This document shows, in pieces, positions 50,869 to 60,176 of a stretch of 64,000 bases of DNA; the stretch's first letter is position 1; each line of letters begins with the position of its first letter. A model generated the notes under the pieces. That model was not told where the DNA came from, ran no database searches, and saw nothing but the letters and a program-made list of their open reading frames with translations. The position numbers and the translations under genes were made by a program. This stretch comes from Mariniflexile maritimum. Its GTDB lineage: Bacteria > Bacteroidota > Bacteroidia > Flavobacteriales > Flavobacteriaceae. Where the stretch lies: the NCBI RefSeq assembly GCF_009746565.1, contig NZ_WRPN01000006.1, forward strand, positions 124,001 through 188,000, given 5' to 3'.

Positions 50869-52158
50869 ATGAACATACCAAAAACAAGTTTTCCGCGCAT
50901 TGTAATTATTGGTGGCGGTTTTGCTGGCATAGCGTTGGCAAAAAAATTATCAAAACAAGAAGTGCAGGTTGTGTTATTGGATAAACATAACTATCATACG
51001 TTTCAGCCTTTGTTGTATCAAGTATCAACAGGCGGTTTAGAGCCTGATTCAATTGCGTATCCCATTCGTAAAGTACTTAAGGATTTTCCTAATTTTCATT
51101 TCAGATTGGCACATGTTGAAGAAATAGTTGCTGCTGAAAATAAGGTGATTACCAATATTGGCGAACTTAAATTTGACTATTTAGTGGTGGCATCGGGTTC
51201 TAAAACCAACTATTTTGGAAATGCTGAAATTGAAAAAAATAGTATGGCCATGAAAACCATACCACAATCGCTTAATTTAAGAAGCTTAATTCTTGAAAAT
51301 TTTGAGGATGCGTTACTAACTTCCGATTTGCATGAACGTAATGCCCTTATGAATTTTGTGATCGTAGGCGGTGGTCCAACAGGAGTTGAGTTGGCGGGTG
51401 CACTGGCAGAAATAAAAAAAGGCATTCTTCCTAAAGATTACCCCGATTTGGATACACGTTTGGCACAAATACACATCATTCAATCGGGTGATTGTATTTT
51501 AAATGGCATGAGTGAGAAAGCTTCTGAAAAAGCTGAAGATTTTTTAGAAAAATTAGGTGTTAATATTTGGAAAAACCTCAGGGTAACAGGTTACGATGGG
51601 AAAACAGTAACGACTAACACCGATTTAACCTTTGAAACTGCTACCCTAATTTGGGCAGCAGGTGTAAAAGGCGCTACCATAAAAGGTTTGGATGCTAGTG
51701 GATATATAACGAAGGGCGAACGGCTTTTAGTTGATGAATTTAACCAAGTTAAAGGATTTGCGAATATTTTTGCTGTTGGAGACATAGCCTGCATGGTTAC
51801 CAATGAGTTTCCTAACGGTTTGCCCATGATGGCACAACCTGCCATTCAACAAGGAAAACAGTTGGGCGACAACATGGTGCGTTTAATTGAAAAGAAACCC
51901 ATGAAGCCTTTTGAATATAAGGATAAAGGTGCCATGGCAACTATTGGAAGAAACAAAGCGGTAGTTGATTTGCCCAAATTCAAATTTCAAGGTGTTTTTG
52001 CTTGGTACGTTTGGATGTTTGTTCACCTTTTTTTCTTAATAGGATTTAGAAATAGGATGGTGGTTTTTGTAAATTGGGTGTATAATTATGTGCGTTTTGA
52101 CAGGGAAGCACGCTTGATAATTAGGCCGTTTAAGCGGCGTTTGAAAGAAGCGGAATGA
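50869..52158 (+). CDS. Type II NADH dehydrogenase-like FAD oxidoreductase
   Basis: A 429-residue pyridine nucleotide-disulfide oxidoreductase of the Ndh type. FAD-binding IIGGGFAGIALAKKL near 13-27, YHTFQPLLYQVSTGGLEPD near 43-61, NAD-binding VIVGGGPTGVELAGAL near 164-179, and the FAD-contacting FAVGDIA near 304. The C-terminal 60 residues include hydrophobic helices (FAWYVWMFVHLFFLIGF) that bind the membrane. NDH-2 passes electrons from NADH to quinone without pumping protons. It is a single gene with a plain promoter. Confidence 0.92.
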   Translation: MNIPKTSFPRIVIIGGGFAGIALAKKLSKQEVQVVLLDKHNYHTFQPLLYQVSTGGLEPDSIAYPIRKVLKDFPNFHFRLAHVEEIVAAENKVITNIGELKFDYLVVASGSKTNYFGNAEIEKNSMAMKTIPQSLNLRSLILENFEDALLTSDLHERNALMNFVIVGGGPTGVELAGALAEIKKGILPKDYPDLDTRLAQIHIIQSGDCILNGMSEKASEKAEDFLEKLGVNIWKNLRVTGYDGKTVTTNTDLTFETATLIWAAGVKGATIKGLDASGYITKGERLLVDEFNQVKGFANIFAVGDIACMVTNEFPNGLPMMAQPAIQQGKQLGDNMVRLIEKKPMKPFEYKDKGAMATIGRNKAVVDLPKFKFQGVFAWYVWMFVHLFFLIGFRNRMVVFVNWVYNYVRFDREARLIIRPFKRRLKEAE

Positions 52159-52248
52159 TTGACGAACAACGACTAACGAATAACTTCCTTGATTGGAGCT
52201 AACCGTTTTTTAGTTAATTTTCATTGTTAAATAGGGTTCCAATTTCAG

Positions 52249-52800
52249 CTAAACACCATCCGTGAAGTGGCGAATGTCTTTTTCTTTTTCAAATTTGGCA
52301 TGGTTGTAGGAGGTCGATTTTCCTTTCGGAATGGATAGCGATTCCCAGTCGTTTCCCTTCAAAAGTTTTCCCAAAAACACAATTTGCCCAATATGGTACG
52401 CATAATGGCACAGTTGCCTGTTAATGGCCTCTGTAACCGTATGGCCTTCGTTTCTAATATACACAATCCGTTCTAAATCAGGAGCCTCTAATGATTTTAA
52501 AGCTTTGAACAAGCATAGCCAACCGCTTTCCCATGCGGCTATTAAATCTTCTTTGGATGTGTAACTGTCCTCAAACTCCGCATCGCGTTGGCGCCAGGTT
52601 TTTTCGCCGTCTTCGGTTAAAAAATTGGTCCATCGGCTTAACATGTTGCCTACAAGATGCTTTGCAATGATTGAAATCGAGTTGGAAGCCTCACTGCTTT
52701 GCCATTGCAATGCTTCAAAAGTAAGCCTATCAAACGTTTTGTCGCCCAAGCTTTTATAATATTCAAACTGTTTGATGGCACTTGTTAAATAATGTTCCAT
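52249..52800 (-). CDS. DinB-like protein, DUF1572 family
   Basis: A 183-residue four-helix-bundle protein. Histidines at the metal-binding positions of DinB-like proteins are present: KHLVGNMLSRW near 45-57 and HYAYHIGQIVFLGK near 132-145. The length and the motif FEYYKSLGDKTFDRLTFEALQW match DUF1572. Metal-dependent DinB proteins include thiol transferases, but no function is known for this group. It precedes the secreted msrB gene on the same strand, which starts beyond a 40-bp gap. Confidence 0.85.
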   Translation of the reverse strand: MEHYLTSAIKQFEYYKSLGDKTFDRLTFEALQWQSSEASNSISIIAKHLVGNMLSRWTNFLTEDGEKTWRQRDAEFEDSYTSKEDLIAAWESGWLCLFKALKSLEAPDLERIVYIRNEGHTVTEAINRQLCHYAYHIGQIVFLGKLLKGNDWESLSIPKGKSTSYNHAKFEKEKDIRHFTDGV

Positions 52801-52840
52801 AATGTTATTGAAATTAAAAAAACCAAATATACTTTAAAAT

Positions 52841-53308
52841 TTATTCGGCAGGAATAAATTTAAGTGCCACACCGTTAATACAATGCCTAATGCCCGTGGT
52901 GTTTTTTGGGCCGTCATTAAATTTATGTCCTAAATGCCCGCCACAGGTGGCACAGTGTTCTTCAATGCCGTATAACAGCGAGCCATTGGAAAACGCAACG
53001 TTTCCTTTTATTTCTCTATCAAAACTGGGCCAACCGGTACCCGAATCGAATTTATGGTCACTTTTAAACAAAGGGGTGTCGCAACCCGCACAAACGTAGG
53101 TACCTTTTTTATAATTTTTATTCAATTCACTGGAAAAGGCGCGTTCCGTTCCCCCTTTTCGCATCACGTAGTAAGCGGTTTCAGAAAGTTGTGCTTTCCA
53201 TTCCTTATCGGTTTTTGTAACCTCGAAACTTGCTTTGGAGTCTTTTTGGGCATGCCCATTACAGTAAAAAAGAAATAAGGTAATGCATAAAGTCAATAAT
53301 CTTTTCAT
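52841..53308 (-). CDS. msrB: Peptide-methionine (R)-S-oxide reductase, exported
   Basis: A 155-residue MsrB with an N-terminal signal peptide (MKRLLTLCITLFLFYCNGHAQ). The domain shows zinc cysteines C73/C76 and C119/C122 in CAGC and CATCGGH, and the catalytic C143 in GIRHCINGVALKF. MsrB reduces methionine-R-sulfoxide in proteins. The signal peptide places it in the periplasm, where it would repair oxidised envelope proteins; the electron donor is unknown. The start at 53308 is preferred to an ATG at 53404. It is divergent from the M48 lipoprotein protease gene. Confidence 0.93.
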   Translation of the reverse strand: MKRLLTLCITLFLFYCNGHAQKDSKASFEVTKTDKEWKAQLSETAYYVMRKGGTERAFSSELNKNYKKGTYVCAGCDTPLFKSDHKFDSGTGWPSFDREIKGNVAFSNGSLLYGIEEHCATCGGHLGHKFNDGPKNTTGIRHCINGVALKFIPAE

Positions 53309-53473
53309 TTGTTTTCTTATTTGAAAGTCCGAATTACTAAATTTGTCGTATGATATGTTAAAACATAACACCTTGATTGTGATATAAAAAATGGAAGTGA
53401 CCAATTATTTGCAGGCGTGTCTTAAAAGGAAACAGCAAATTTTGTACATTTATTAATAATTAAAACCAATACC

Positions 53474-54289
53474 ATGAAACTAAAAAACATATTCGTTATG
53501 TTAGGGAGTGCCGCATTCATTGTGTCGTGTGCCGTAAACCCTTTCACAGGAAAAAAAACAATGGCTTTAGTGCCAAATTCACAACTGTTTCCAACGGCTT
53601 TTGCACAATATGACCAATTTTTAAGTGAGAACAAAGTGGTAAAGGGAACCGCCGATGCCGCTATGGTTACAAGAGTTGGCCAAAAAATTGCCGTTGCCGC
53701 AGAACGTTGGTTAACTGCAAATGGTTACGCAGGTTATTTAAACGACTATAAATGGGAATATAATTTGGTGGACGATAAAACCGTTAATGCCTGGTGCATG
53801 CCCGGTGGAAAAATAGTTGTTTACACGGGTATTTTGCCAATTGCTAAAGGCGAAACAGGTTTGGCCGCTATTATGGGGCATGAAGTGGCACACGCATTGG
53901 CCAACCACGGGCAACAGCGTATGAGCGCCGCTTATGTGCAACAAGGTGTGGCCATTGCCGGAAATGTTGTTATTAAAGACGAGCAATCCAGAAATGCCTT
54001 CAATCAATATTACGGCGTTGGTTCGCAAGTGGGCGTAATGCTACCCTTTAGTAGAAGCCATGAAACCGAAGCCGATCAAATTGGGCTCTATTTAATGGCC
54101 ATAGCAGGCTACAACCCCGCCGAAGCCGCCGAACTTTGGAAACGTATGAGCGCCCTAGCCAACGGTCAAGCACCACCAGAGTTGTTAAGCACGCACCCTT
54201 CAAACGAATCGCGCATAGCAAATTTAACAGCCTTGGCACCTAAAGCGAAGGCCGAAGCCGAAAAATTTGGTGTAACCTCATTTAAATAA
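53474..54289 (+). CDS. Lipoprotein M48 metalloprotease (LoiP/YcaL-like)
   Basis: A 271-residue lipoprotein: signal and lipobox FIVSC with cysteine 19, then an M48 domain. The zinc motif HEVAH is at 136-140 (IMGHEVAHALANHG), with the third ligand in SHETEADQIGL near 200. The C-terminal part holds ELLSTHPSNESRIANL, typical of the family. Such proteases (E. coli LoiP, YcaL) degrade misfolded outer-membrane proteins. It lies alone between msrB and an MFS transporter, with its own terminator. Confidence 0.92.
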   Translation: MKLKNIFVMLGSAAFIVSCAVNPFTGKKTMALVPNSQLFPTAFAQYDQFLSENKVVKGTADAAMVTRVGQKIAVAAERWLTANGYAGYLNDYKWEYNLVDDKTVNAWCMPGGKIVVYTGILPIAKGETGLAAIMGHEVAHALANHGQQRMSAAYVQQGVAIAGNVVIKDEQSRNAFNQYYGVGSQVGVMLPFSRSHETEADQIGLYLMAIAGYNPAEAAELWKRMSALANGQAPPELLSTHPSNESRIANLTALAPKAKAEAEKFGVTSFK

Positions 54290-54328
54290 TCATTTAATAA
54301 ATTATAATAAAAATATTTGTTTACTTTG

Positions 54329-54360
54329 AAGCCGCTCTTAAAAAGGAGTGGCTTTTTTAT
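54329..54360 (+). terminator. Terminator of the M48 lipoprotein gene
   Basis: Stem AAGCCGCTC / GAGTGGCTT (54329-54337 and 54346-54354, one G-U pair) with an 8-base loop and a T run. Confidence 0.75.
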
Positions 54361-54461
54361 TGAAATACTCATTTTATTTCAATGGTTTTCAATTTTTCAA
54401 ATGAAGATTGAAACTTGACGGTTTTTTTTGAATAATAAGTTTTTAAACCTAATTAATTACC

Positions 54462-55796
54462 ATGGACCAACCTGAAAAGGGCAGTAAAAAATTATTGAAC
54501 GCTTGGGCATTTTATGATTGGGCCAATTCGGTTTATGCCCTAACCATTGCATCTTCCATATTTCCGCTTTTTTACGCTACTTTGTTTTCAAGCGCGGATG
54601 AATTGATTTCGGCATTTGGTTTTCAAATGAAGCCCACGGTTTTAATTTCCATAGTTACCGCATTCACGTTTTTGGTGGTTGCCTTTACATCGCCCATTCT
54701 GTCTGGTATTGCCGATTATGTGGGCAACAAAAAAAGTTTCATGAAATTCTTTTGTTATGTTGGCAGTGTTGGGTGCATTGGTCTTTATTTTTTCAGTTTA
54801 GAACATATTTACGCCAGTATCACGTTTTATTTTATGGGCTTAATTGGTTTTTGGGGCAGTTTGGTGTTTTATAATTCGTATTTGCCCGACATTGCCTTTC
54901 CTGAACAGCAAGATAAGGTAAGCGCCAAAGGGTTTTCATTTGGATATATAGGAAGTGTTATTTTATTGCTCTTAAACCTTGCCATGGTTATGAAACCCAA
55001 CTGGTTTGGCTTTGATATAGGCATTACCGAAGCCGAAAAAAATGCCGCATCCATAAAGGCCATGAAAGTGTCGTTTATAACGGTTGGTGTTTGGTGGGCC
55101 TTATTTAGCCAATATACGTTTTATGTGTTGCCAAAAGGGGTTTCTTCAGGCCATAAGGTTACAAGGTCGGTTGTTTTGAACGGTTTTAGGGAACTGCAAT
55201 TGGTTTGGAAGCAACTAAAAGGCAATTTAAGGCTGAAACGCTATTTGTATGCCTTTTTTGTATTTAGTATGGCCGTACAAACCATTATGCTGATGGCCGT
55301 GTATTTTGGGGAAAAGGAAATTTTATGGGCCAGTGAAAGTGAAAAAACCACAGGCCTGATAGTGAGCGTGTTATTGATACAGTTGGTGGCTATTTTTGGC
55401 GCCGAAACAACCTCGCGTGCTTCGGGAAAATTTGGTAATATCAATACCCTTATCGTTATTAATGCGATATGGATGGCCCTGTGTTTTTATGCTTATTTTA
55501 TGGTTACGCCCATGCAATTTTACGTTGCGGCGTTTATGGTGGGGTTGGTTATGGGCGGCATACAGGCATTGGCACGATCGACCTATTCCAAATTTTTGCC
55601 AAAAACCGATGATACCACGTCGTACTTTAGCTTTTATGACGTGGCCGAAAAAATAGGGATTGTTATTGGAATGTCCATTTTTGCGGTGGTCGATCAAATG
55701 AAAACCATGCGGCATGCCATCCTGTTTTTGTTCGCGTTTTTTTTGATAGGCATTATTTTGTTGTTTCGCGTGCCCAAAGAAGCCAAAAAAAGTTGA
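54462..55796 (+). CDS. UMF1-type MFS transporter
   Basis: A 444-residue major facilitator with about twelve membrane spans. It begins MDQPEKGSKKLLNAWAFYDWANSVYALTI, whose AFYDWANSVY is diagnostic of the UMF1/Atg22-like MFS group, and contains ADYVGNKKSFMKFFCYVG between spans two and three. The group is implicated in amino acid efflux from vacuoles in fungi; bacterial substrates are unknown. A stretch of dispersed repeats starts about 30 bp after its stop. Confidence 0.9.
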   Translation: MDQPEKGSKKLLNAWAFYDWANSVYALTIASSIFPLFYATLFSSADELISAFGFQMKPTVLISIVTAFTFLVVAFTSPILSGIADYVGNKKSFMKFFCYVGSVGCIGLYFFSLEHIYASITFYFMGLIGFWGSLVFYNSYLPDIAFPEQQDKVSAKGFSFGYIGSVILLLLNLAMVMKPNWFGFDIGITEAEKNAASIKAMKVSFITVGVWWALFSQYTFYVLPKGVSSGHKVTRSVVLNGFRELQLVWKQLKGNLRLKRYLYAFFVFSMAVQTIMLMAVYFGEKEILWASESEKTTGLIVSVLLIQLVAIFGAETTSRASGKFGNINTLIVINAIWMALCFYAYFMVTPMQFYVAAFMVGLVMGGIQALARSTYSKFLPKTDDTTSYFSFYDVAEKIGIVIGMSIFAVVDQMKTMRHAILFLFAFFLIGIILLFRVPKEAKKS

Positions 55797-55825
55797 AAAA
55801 AACAGTCATGGCAAGAACGACAACT

Positions 55826-55973
55826 TCATTGCGAGGAGCCACACCGTCATTGCGAGGCACGATGCAATCTTATGAAAAAGAACTAACATGAAACAGATTA
55901 CTTCGGTCGTGCCTCCCTCGTAATGACGTCATTGCGAGTAGCCACACCGTCATTGCGAGGCACGAAGCAATCT
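55826..55973. repeat. Cluster of CATTGCGAGG-type repeats
   Basis: A 45-bp unit starting TCATTGCGAGGAGCCACACC (55826-55870) recurs in direct orientation at 55929-55973 with two mismatches. Between them lies an inverted, slightly longer version (55894-55928, ACAGATTACTTCGGTCGTGCCTCC region), so the block can fold into long hairpins. Within each unit the core TCATTGCGAG occurs twice. Elements of this type are scattered in many Bacteroidetes genomes; a degenerate one is at 18327-18397. Confidence 0.85.
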
Positions 55974-56003
55974 GTTAATTAAGAAGGTATGGAATTAGTT
56001 TAA

Positions 56004-57074
56004 TTGGGGAAAGATGATTTGGTAATGGTAGTAAAGGATATTTTTAATATTAAAAAGGGTAAAAAAGCGAAAGAATCTAATTTTGGTGAGCGGTATATTC
56101 AAATTGAAGACTTAAGAAATGATTTTAATTGGAAATATGCAGAAATAGACCCAAAGAATGTGTTGTGTGATAAAAATGATATTTTAATTGCTTGGGATGG
56201 TGCAAATGCTGGTACAATAGGATATAATTTAGAAGGTGTTTTAGGTAGTACTTTAGCCAAATTAACACCAAAAAAAGTTGAAATTATTCACCCAAATTAC
56301 TGTGGAAGGTTCTTGCAATCAAAGTTTAATTATTTGCGAGAAAATTGTACTGGAGCAACTATACCCCATATATCTAGAGCTTCTTTAGAAAACTTAGAAA
56401 TCCCCCTCCCCAACCTAGAAACCCAAAAGCGCATCGCCGCCATTTTAGATGAAGCCGACACCCTGCGCCAACTAAACCAACAACTTATCGCCAAATACGA
56501 CGCCCTAACCCAAAGCCTCTTTTTGGATATGTTCGGTGACCCTGTTACGAACCCGATGGGGTGGGATGTTTATTTAGGAAAAGATTTATTCAAATATTCA
56601 AGTGGTAGATATAATCCAACTAAGAACTTAAATGATAGTTTTAGGTTTCCTACTTATGGTGGTAATGGGATTACTGGCTATTCTAAGGATTGGTTGGTTG
56701 ATTATGCTACAATTATAATTGGTAGAGTTGGTGCTTATTGTGGTAGCGTTCATATTACAAATGGGAAAATATGGGTTACAGATAATGCCATTTACATTAA
56801 AACATTTAAACAAAGCATGAATCTTATTTTTTGTTTTGAAGCTTTTAAAAAATATAATTTAAATAGATTTGCAGATTTTTCGGGGCAACCAAAAATTACT
56901 CAAAAACCTCTTGAAAGTTTAGAATTTATTTATCCCCCAATCCACCTCCAAACCCAATTTGCAGAGCGTGTACAGGTTATAGAACAACAAAAACAACAAG
57001 CCCAAGACGCCCTACAAAAAAGCGAGTTGTTGTTTAACAGCCTGTTGCAAAAGGCATTTAACGGCACGCTCTAA
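56004..57074 (+). CDS. hsdS: Orphan type I restriction-modification specificity subunit
   Basis: A 356-residue HsdS with two target-recognition domains (about 1-135 and 180-320), each followed by a conserved helix: PNLETQKRIAAILDEADTLRQLNQQ (about 133-157) and the C-terminal HLQTQFAERVQVIEQQKQQA. The frame opens at TTG 56004. An in-frame ATG at 55989 would give M-E-L-V, but is followed at once by TAA (56001-56003), so the first codons may have been lost to a stop. No HsdM or HsdR gene lies in the window. The gene could supply alternative specificity to a distant system or be decaying. Its first base pairs abut a repeat cluster. Confidence 0.85.
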   Translation: MGKDDLVMVVKDIFNIKKGKKAKESNFGERYIQIEDLRNDFNWKYAEIDPKNVLCDKNDILIAWDGANAGTIGYNLEGVLGSTLAKLTPKKVEIIHPNYCGRFLQSKFNYLRENCTGATIPHISRASLENLEIPLPNLETQKRIAAILDEADTLRQLNQQLIAKYDALTQSLFLDMFGDPVTNPMGWDVYLGKDLFKYSSGRYNPTKNLNDSFRFPTYGGNGITGYSKDWLVDYATIIIGRVGAYCGSVHITNGKIWVTDNAIYIKTFKQSMNLIFCFEAFKKYNLNRFADFSGQPKITQKPLESLEFIYPPIHLQTQFAERVQVIEQQKQQAQDALQKSELLFNSLLQKAFNGTL

Positions 57075-57130
57075 TTGCCCTCCTCCCGAGAGGTGGTAGA
57101 AGACCGGGGTGGTATTCCACATTTTTTCAT

Positions 57131-57178
57131 AAAAAAGCAACCTGTTAGTTGCGTAACACCAACTTACAGGTTGCTTCG
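57131..57178 (-). terminator. Terminator of clpC and possibly hsdS
   Basis: Stem AAGCAACCTG / CAGGTTGCTT (57135-57144 and 57167-57176), extended by TTAGTTG/CAACTTA, with a T run on the minus strand from the A tract at 57131-57136. The 97 bp between it and the clpC stop (57179-57274) contain no gene; they include TTTTTGCAAACAGTCCC, which resembles part of the repeat at 36493-36621. Confidence 0.6.
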
Positions 57179-57274
57179 TTCTTAATCAACAGTTTGTTTT
57201 ACTGCGTTCGTAATAGCGTTTTTGCAAACAGTCCCATCCCGGTTTTCGTAAAGTCCTTAAAAAAAAGGGGCCTG

Positions 57275-59821
57275 CTACGATTCGGTGGGCTTTTCGGCTT
57301 TTTTAATGCTGATGTTCAGTTCTTGGGTTTTTTCATCCAAATCGATGCTTATTTCGTCGCCTTCTTCAACATGCGACGTAATAATCTCTTCCGCTAAAGC
57401 ATCTTCAACATATTTTTGAATGGCCCGTTTTAAGGGGCGTGCGCCGTATTGTTTATCGAACCCTTTTTCGGCAATATAATCCTTGGCTTTGTCGCTCAAT
57501 TTTAAAATATAGCCTAAATCTTTTATTCTTAACAGCAGTTTGTTTAGTTCAATGTCAATAATCTTGTCAATGTCTTCTTTTTCAAGGGCATTGAACATCA
57601 CTACATCGTCAATTCTATTTAAAAACTCTGGTGCAAACGATTTTTTTAGGGCGTTTTCAATAACGCTTTTTGCGTTGGCATCTTCTTGCGATTTTTGCGA
57701 GGCCGTACCAAAGCCGATACCGGTTCCAAAATCCTTCAATTTTCGGGCACCAATATTGGAGGTCATGATGATGATGGTGTTTCTAAAATCAATTTTCCGT
57801 CCCAAACTATCGGTTAAATAGCCATCATCAAGTACCTGCAAGAGCATGTTGAATACATCGGGGTGCGCTTTTTCAATTTCATCCAAAAGAATAACAGCGT
57901 ATGGTTTCCGACGTATTTTTTCGGTTAGTTGGCCGCCTTCTTCATAGCCTACATAGCCTGGAGGTGCGCCAACCAATCTGGAAATGGCAAATTTTTCCAT
58001 GTATTCGCTCATGTCTATCCTAACAAGCGAATCCTCGCTGTCAAACAATTCTTTGGAAAGTACTTTCGCCAATTGCGTTTTGCCCACCCCGGTTTGACCT
58101 AAAAATATAAACGAGCCAATGGGCTTGTTTGGGTCTTTTAGGCCTGCACGGTTGCGCTGAATGGCCTTTACAACCTTGGCTACCGCTTCGTCTTGGCCAA
58201 TAACCTTGCCTTTAATGAGTTTTGGCAATTCGGCCAATTTGTTGATTTCGGTTTGTGCAATCCGGTTTACGGGAATGCCTGTCATCATCGAAACCACATC
58301 GGCAACATTATCTTCGGTAACAATTTCTCGGTGTTGTTTGGTGTCTTGTTCCCATTTTTCTTGGGCAATGGCTAATTCTTTCTCAATGCGTTTTTCGTCG
58401 TCCCTAAGTTTTGCGGCTTCTTCGTATTTTTGTTTTTTAACGACCGAGTTTTTGGTTTCCTTAACAATTTCAAGTTCTTTTTCAAGCTCAATGATTTGTT
58501 TGGGCACTTCAATGTTGGTTATGTGTACGCGCGATCCGGCTTCATCCAAGGCATCAATGGCCTTATCGGGCAGAAAACGCTCGGTCATGTACCTGCTTGT
58601 TAATTTCACGCAGGCTTCAATGGCTTCGGGGGTGTAATCAACATTATGGTGCTCTTCGTATTTGGCCTTGATGTTGTTTAGGATTTCAATGGTTTCTTCA
58701 ACAGTGGTAGGTTCTACAATTACTTTTTGGAAACGGCGTTCCAAAGCACCATCTTTTTCAATATATTGCCTGTATTCATCCAAGGTTGTGGCGCCAATGC
58801 ATTGAATTTCACCACGTGCCAGCGCAGGTTTGAACATGTTGGAGGCATCTAAACTTCCCGTAGCACCTCCTGCACCAACTATGGTGTGAATTTCGTCGAT
58901 AAACAGGATAACGTCGTCGTTTTTCTCAAGCTCGTTCATTACGGCCTTCATGCGCTCTTCAAATTGGCCGCGGTATTTGGTGCCCGCTACTAAACTGGCC
59001 AAATCTAAGGTTACAACGCGCTTGTTGAACAAGATCCTGGAAACTTTCCGTTTGATGATGCGCAGTGCCAACCCTTCGGCTATGGCCGATTTGCCCACAC
59101 CGGGTTCGCCAATTAAAAGCGGGTTGTTTTTCTTTCTTCTGCTTAAAATTTGCGATACGCGTTCAATTTCTTTCTCCCTTCCAACTACGGGGTCGAGTTT
59201 GCCCTCTTCGGCCAAGGCCGTTAAATCGCGCCCAAAATTGTCCAATACGGGTGTTTTGGATTTTTTATTGGTTTTACCTGCGGGCGTGTTGAAAATATCT
59301 TTGGAGCCTTCATCCTCAATATGCGAGTCGTCATCTTGAAACGATTCGGCTTTGGGTTCTCTATAGTCACTATCGTTAGTTATCATAAATTTGAATTGTT
59401 CTTTAACATTATCGTAGTCAACTTTCAACTTGTTTAAAAGTTTTGTAGTGGGGTCGTTCTCGTTTCTTAAAATACAGAGCAACAGGTGCGCTGTATTTAT
59501 TGATGTGCTTTGAAAAAGTTTAGCCTCTAAAAAGGTTGTTTTTAGCGCGCGCTCTGCCTGCCTTGTTAAGTGCAGGTTTTTTTTCTGGTTCGATGCCACG
59601 GCCGTATTGGGGTTTGCCGGACTTAATATTTCCACTTTGCGCCGTAGGTGGTTTAAATCAACGTCCAACGCGTTCAAAATGGTTATGGCCTTACCATCGC
59701 CATCGCGTAAAAGCCCAAGCATTAAGTGTTCCGTTCCAATAAAATCGTGGCCTAAGCGCAGGGCTTCTTCTTTGCTGTAAGCTATAACGTCTTTTACTCT
59801 TGGTGAAAAATTATCATCCAT
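57275..59821 (-). CDS. clpC: ClpC-type AAA+ unfoldase of the Clp protease
   Basis: An 848-residue Clp/Hsp100 protein. N-terminal double Clp-N repeat (about 1-145), first AAA+ domain with Walker A GEPGVGKSA and Walker B-like LFIDEIHTIVGAGG, a middle UVR-like segment (KKQKYEEAAKLRDDEKRIEKEL, about 430-455), second AAA+ domain with GQTGVGKTQ and VILLDEIEKAHPDV, and a C-terminal substrate-sensor domain. It unfolds proteins and feeds them to ClpP. The start at 59821 is chosen over an ATG at 59872, since MDDNFSPRVKDVIAYSKEEALRLGHD is the usual N-terminus. It is divergent from gyrA. Confidence 0.95.
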   Translation of the reverse strand: MDDNFSPRVKDVIAYSKEEALRLGHDFIGTEHLMLGLLRDGDGKAITILNALDVDLNHLRRKVEILSPANPNTAVASNQKKNLHLTRQAERALKTTFLEAKLFQSTSINTAHLLLCILRNENDPTTKLLNKLKVDYDNVKEQFKFMITNDSDYREPKAESFQDDDSHIEDEGSKDIFNTPAGKTNKKSKTPVLDNFGRDLTALAEEGKLDPVVGREKEIERVSQILSRRKKNNPLLIGEPGVGKSAIAEGLALRIIKRKVSRILFNKRVVTLDLASLVAGTKYRGQFEERMKAVMNELEKNDDVILFIDEIHTIVGAGGATGSLDASNMFKPALARGEIQCIGATTLDEYRQYIEKDGALERRFQKVIVEPTTVEETIEILNNIKAKYEEHHNVDYTPEAIEACVKLTSRYMTERFLPDKAIDALDEAGSRVHITNIEVPKQIIELEKELEIVKETKNSVVKKQKYEEAAKLRDDEKRIEKELAIAQEKWEQDTKQHREIVTEDNVADVVSMMTGIPVNRIAQTEINKLAELPKLIKGKVIGQDEAVAKVVKAIQRNRAGLKDPNKPIGSFIFLGQTGVGKTQLAKVLSKELFDSEDSLVRIDMSEYMEKFAISRLVGAPPGYVGYEEGGQLTEKIRRKPYAVILLDEIEKAHPDVFNMLLQVLDDGYLTDSLGRKIDFRNTIIIMTSNIGARKLKDFGTGIGFGTASQKSQEDANAKSVIENALKKSFAPEFLNRIDDVVMFNALEKEDIDKIIDIELNKLLLRIKDLGYILKLSDKAKDYIAEKGFDKQYGARPLKRAIQKYVEDALAEEIITSHVEEGDEISIDLDEKTQELNISIKKAEKPTES

Positions 59822-60176
59822 AATTTGTTTCCTTTCTGCATTAAAAATACTAAAACATTTTACTAACGGCAAAAACTATACCCTAAAATGTGTGAAATCG
59901 CCATTTACAAGAATTTTTTTTGAGAAAAACACCAATGAAATGGGGCGATACCATATAACTTTTAAAAAAAAATTAAAAATCACTTATGAAAGTTGCTAAT
60001 TGACAAAAAAAACTTTATAAAATCAAAGTTTTTTAAGGCTTATTTATCAACGAAAAAAGCAGCGTTAATTGTTAATAAAAAACACGAAAAAACAGCTTGA
60101 AAACACTTACCATGACTATTGAAATGCGTATATTAGCATGTTTTGAAAAACACATAAAAACTTAATTAAAATATTT
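59822..60176. other. clpC-gyrA divergent intergenic region
   Basis: 355 bp of very AT-rich DNA between two divergent starts. It holds one hairpin (AAAAAACTTT / AAAGTTTTTT, about 60007-60034) and no exact TAnnTTTG box with a partner on either strand, so the promoters could not be placed. No small reading frame looks convincing. Confidence 0.5.

Noticed and set aside
57149-57397. Plus-strand open frame of 82 codons after hsdS
   Set aside because: Overlaps a terminator hairpin and is antisense to the clpC 3' end.
58161-58637. Plus-strand open frame of 158 codons inside clpC
   Set aside because: Antisense to conserved AAA+ motifs; low-complexity serine and leucine-rich translation.
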